Assembly: GCF_004365655.1 (NCBI RefSeq)
Contig: NZ_SOEO01000003.1
Location: 434,001 to 498,000, forward strand
Origin: Epilithonimonas xixisoli
GTDB taxonomy: Bacteria; Bacteroidota; Bacteroidia; Flavobacteriales; Weeksellaceae
Reading direction: 5' to 3'
Length of the DNA stretch: 64,000 nucleotides
Positions 60,901 through 64,000 of the stretch are shown here, one piece after another (position 1 is the first letter of the stretch; each line of letters opens with the position of its first letter). The notes under the pieces were generated by a model that saw only the letters and a program-made list of their open reading frames with translations, ran no database searches and was not told the origin of the DNA. The position numbers were made by a program, and so were the translations under genes.

Positions 60901-63900
60901 TGAGAAAAAGTTTATCCACTCCGCGCGGACGATCTCTTCAACATTTTTCGAAAATCCTTTTGCTACCAATTCTTCTTTTTTTATGGGGGAATGTTTGGGG
61001 GCAGACAATTACTATTGGTAGTGGTACAAACGTCGGAAGTAAATTGCCAGTAGTACCTTGGTACAGCTATTCTTTTTCCGAACAAATTATTCCCAAAGCA
61101 GAAATTAATACTGCAGGATCCATTACCAAGTTAAGATTTTATTCAAATGCAACTGCCTTAAATAATTCTAATAACTGGACTATATATTTAGGTCATACCT
61201 CAAAATCTAGTTTTTCTTCTGGTGCAGATTGGATATTAGCAGGTGCAATGACTCAAGTTTTTTCTGGTACGGTTACGCCTCCGAGTAGTGCTGGATGGAT
61301 GGAAATAACTCTTACAACTCCGTTTAATTATAATAATACTAATAATTTAGTTGTTGCAGTAGATGAGAATCAACTTGGATCCCGTGGTTCCTCAAGTGAT
61401 ACTTATTTTAGAATTTTTACTCCAACAGCTCCAAGTGCTACAACGAATTCTGGTTTATATTATCAAAATGATACGACTAACCCTGATCCTGCATCTATAT
61501 CACTTACAGGGACTCTGGTTAATTATAGAAACCAAATGCAATTAGTAATTGAATCAACATCACCATTTGTAACAGCAGGAACATTAACTGCTTTTGGAAA
61601 TGTTTGTATCAACACGACTACAGCTGCTAATTCATTTACACTTACAGGTGGAAATCTTACGGGTGATGTTACGGTTGGTGCATTGGCAGGATATACTTAT
61701 TCTACTACTTCAGGAGGAACTTATACATCAACTCTAACATTAACGCCTACTTCTGGTAGTTTGTCTCAAACAGTTTTTGTGAAATTTAATCCAATCTTAG
61801 TACAATCTTATGCTGGGAATATTCCAATTACTGGAGGTGGGATTGCATCTATCGTAAATGTAGCAGCATCTGGCTCAGGTATAAACACAACACCTACTTT
61901 ATCATCCAACGGAACTGCGGGAAGTATAATTTCAAACGGAGCAACTATAACTGGAAGTAATATTAGTGCGTTAGGATGTTCTACTGTTACAGGTTATGGT
62001 ATAGAATATAGTCTTACATCTGGTTTCACAGGTGGTACAGGAGCACAAGTAGCTGGGACAGGTTTTAGTGGTTCTGCTGGTGGAACTTTTAGTACAACTC
62101 TTAGTGGACTAAATCCATCTACAACATATTATTACAGAGCATATGCAACTAATGCTGGAGGAACGACTTACTACTCGACTGTAAGTAATTTTACTACAGC
62201 GTGTGCAATTGCTAATTTGCCATTAATTCAGGGATTTAATGCTGCGACTATTCCTACTTGCTGGTCTCAACAAAATGTTTCTGGAAGTTTAGCTATAACA
62301 TTTCCTACGAGTGGCTCAAACCCAACCGTTTCTGCTCCTTTTGAGGGGACAAATATGGTTTATTATAATTCATATAATAATACTTCAGCAACAAGACTAG
62401 TTAGTTTGCCGCTTACTTCAACTGGAGTGGCTAGTGTAGATGTACAATTTCAATGGTACCATTCCGCACTTGGAGGAGCTACTTCTTATTTAACTGAAGG
62501 TGTTACCGTACAATATTCAACAAATGGAACTACTTGGATAGATGCTGGCCCACAAATATTACGATATAATGCAACAACAGGATGGAGTTTAAAAAAACTT
62601 ACTTTGCCTGCTGGTGCTGGAAATCAACCTATTTTATATGTCGGATTTTTATTGCGTGGAAATACTGGATACAATATTTATATAGATGCCGTCGACATCC
62701 GTTCAACACCAACCGACGCAGTTGATTACGCCAATATCCAATATCCAGGAGTTTCTACGACAACCACTGGAACAGCAGTTGAAATTTATGGACAAACTTA
62801 TGAGCCAGGCGTAACACCAGGAGCTGGAGCAGGAGCAGGATTACAAGTATGGTATTCAAAAAATGCAACAGATGTAGATCCATCATCTGCGGCGTGGACT
62901 GGTTCTTGGATTTCCGCAACTTATCATGGAGAGTCTGGAAATAACGACGAATGGAAAGGTAGTATTACACCTATATCTGGACAAGCCGATACTTATTACT
63001 CTTTCCGTTACCAACTGAACGGCGGACCAATGAAATATGGTGGCTACTCAGCAAGCGGTGGTGGTTTCTGGGATGGAACGACTAACAAAAACGGAAAACT
63101 AAGTGTAAACTACGAAGTTTATACAACAGCTGTTACCCCTAATAATACTGTGAATAATTCTATTGATGTATATTTCAAGGATTATGTTCCGGGGTCGGAT
63201 TTCTACACCAGCGGACAAGCGGAAATATGGATGTATGCGGGTGCTCGTGTAGGTGCTACAACCTTCAATCATACAGGGGCTCAAAACTTTGGTGATAGAG
63301 CTACATTGGTAAAATTTGTTCAGCAGACTGATCCGACCATTTATAAAGCAACTATTAAATTTGCTGATGTACTTTGTGTCAACAATACCACAGATATTAT
63401 CACAGGTATTGATCTTAATTTCCAAAATCAATATTATACAAGTGGTGGTGTTGGATCCAATAACCAAACTGAGAATTTGTTCTTAGACCTTGGGGATGCA
63501 ACTGTGAGCGTGAGTGCTCCAACAGTAGCACCTGCAACTACAGTTACTACAACCACTGCAACGATCAACTGGACTGCACCTGCAACCGGCGCAATAAAAG
63601 GTTATGATTATTATTACAGCACAACTAACACAGCACCATCTGCTGGAACTACGCCAAGCGGAGCAGTTGTTGGGAATGTTTTGACTGCAAATCTATCAGC
63701 ACTCTCAGCTGGAACTACCTATTATTTTTGGGTAAGAACGAAAGGGTGTGGAGCGGCTGTTAGTGCTTGGAGTAGTAGAGAGACTTTTACAACATCTTGT
63801 GTTGTAACTCCTATTGCAATAGCAGAAGGATTTAATTCTGCAACCATACCTAATTGTTGGAAAGTTCAATTTCCGTCAAGTACAAGAATTAGTTTTGTTG

Positions 63901-64000
63901 CAAGTGGAACAAATCCTACAACTTCTACACAAGAAGGAGATCATATGGTAAGATTTAATTCTTTTAATACTTCTGAAGATGAAAGATTATCAAGTATGCC
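60901..64000 (+). CDS. Surface protein E, 3' truncated by the window (>1033 aa)
   Basis: The frame is open from the ATG at 60901 to the last base, so at least 1033 residues are seen and the stop lies outside. The signal peptide has a long basic start (MRKSLSTPRGRSLQHFSK) and core LLLPILLFLWGNVWGQ. The order is an N-terminal beta domain (about 40-215), a choice-of-anchor-D-like stretch (about 225-320), fibronectin-like (about 330-437), and anchor-J (about 438-600, PLIQGFNAATIPTCW). Two copies of the module also found in protein D follow (about 607-737 and 741-867), then a fibronectin type III domain (about 875-965) and the start of a second anchor-J domain (AEGFNSATIPNCW). A T9SS sorting domain is expected at the unseen end. 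Confidence 0.85.

Overview
The window comes from a low-GC member of the Bacteroidota, most likely the Flavobacteriia/Weeksellaceae (Chryseobacterium or Epilithonimonas type). The signs are a SusD-type lipoprotein, a fused SecDF, DUF4290 next to murA, proteins with type IX secretion (T9SS) C-terminal sorting domains, TAnnTTTG promoter boxes instead of Shine-Dalgarno sites, and dispersed short palindromic repeats. I saw no rRNA, tRNA, CRISPR array, phage or insertion sequence. The genus is inferred from gene content, not from a marker gene.

Layout. 1-5.7 kb: end of a polysaccharide utilisation locus (SusD end, GH144-like endo-beta-1,2-glucanase lipoprotein, serine esterase, GH3 beta-glucosidase), probably for beta-1,2-glucan. 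6.1-7.5 kb: a T9SS-sorted PQQ-type sugar dehydrogenase. 7.7-10.6 kb: secDF. 10.6-11.3 kb: a repeat-rich gap. 11.3-27.3 kb: membrane and housekeeping genes (MFS transporter, ClC channel, tatA, PAP2 phosphatase, rlmH, YihY, a 36-aa Lys-rich protein, nhaA, RelA/SpoT, VanZ, proC, DsbA-like, murB, aminotransferase, DUF1801, YiiX-like hydrolase). 27.3-29.6 kb: an alpha-oxoamine synthase (serine palmitoyltransferase/cysteate acyltransferase type) and a DUF4395-NIL operon. Their promoters carry the same palindromic operator over the -33 box, and the second has a structured leader ending in an intrinsic terminator. 29.6-39.8 kb: murA, DUF4290, DCC and haem-binding proteins, der, upp, DUF3267, ComF, a GT35 phosphorylase-like protein and an orphan possible nuclease. 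39.9-64 kb: five giant secreted T9SS proteins in a row, the last running off the window, interrupted only by an HU-like DNA-binding gene.

How it fits together. In the glucan locus, SusCD would import oligosaccharides made by the surface endoglucanase, and the periplasmic GH3 enzyme would release glucose. The surface-protein array depends on Sec (secDF is in the window) and on T9SS (core genes not in the window). The least explained and most interesting part is 27.3-29.6 kb: two transcription units with a shared operator geometry, one with an attenuator-like leader, and a stand-alone NIL domain (the methionine-sensing domain of MetN). This points to a small sulfur or amino-acid responsive regulon that may include sphingolipid/sulfonolipid synthesis.

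Other points: a MurA with Asp at the usual catalytic Cys, a GT35 protein with Thr at the PLP-lysine position, and at least five families of dispersed intergenic repeats, one of them a ~50-bp-period array whose hairpin stems covary.
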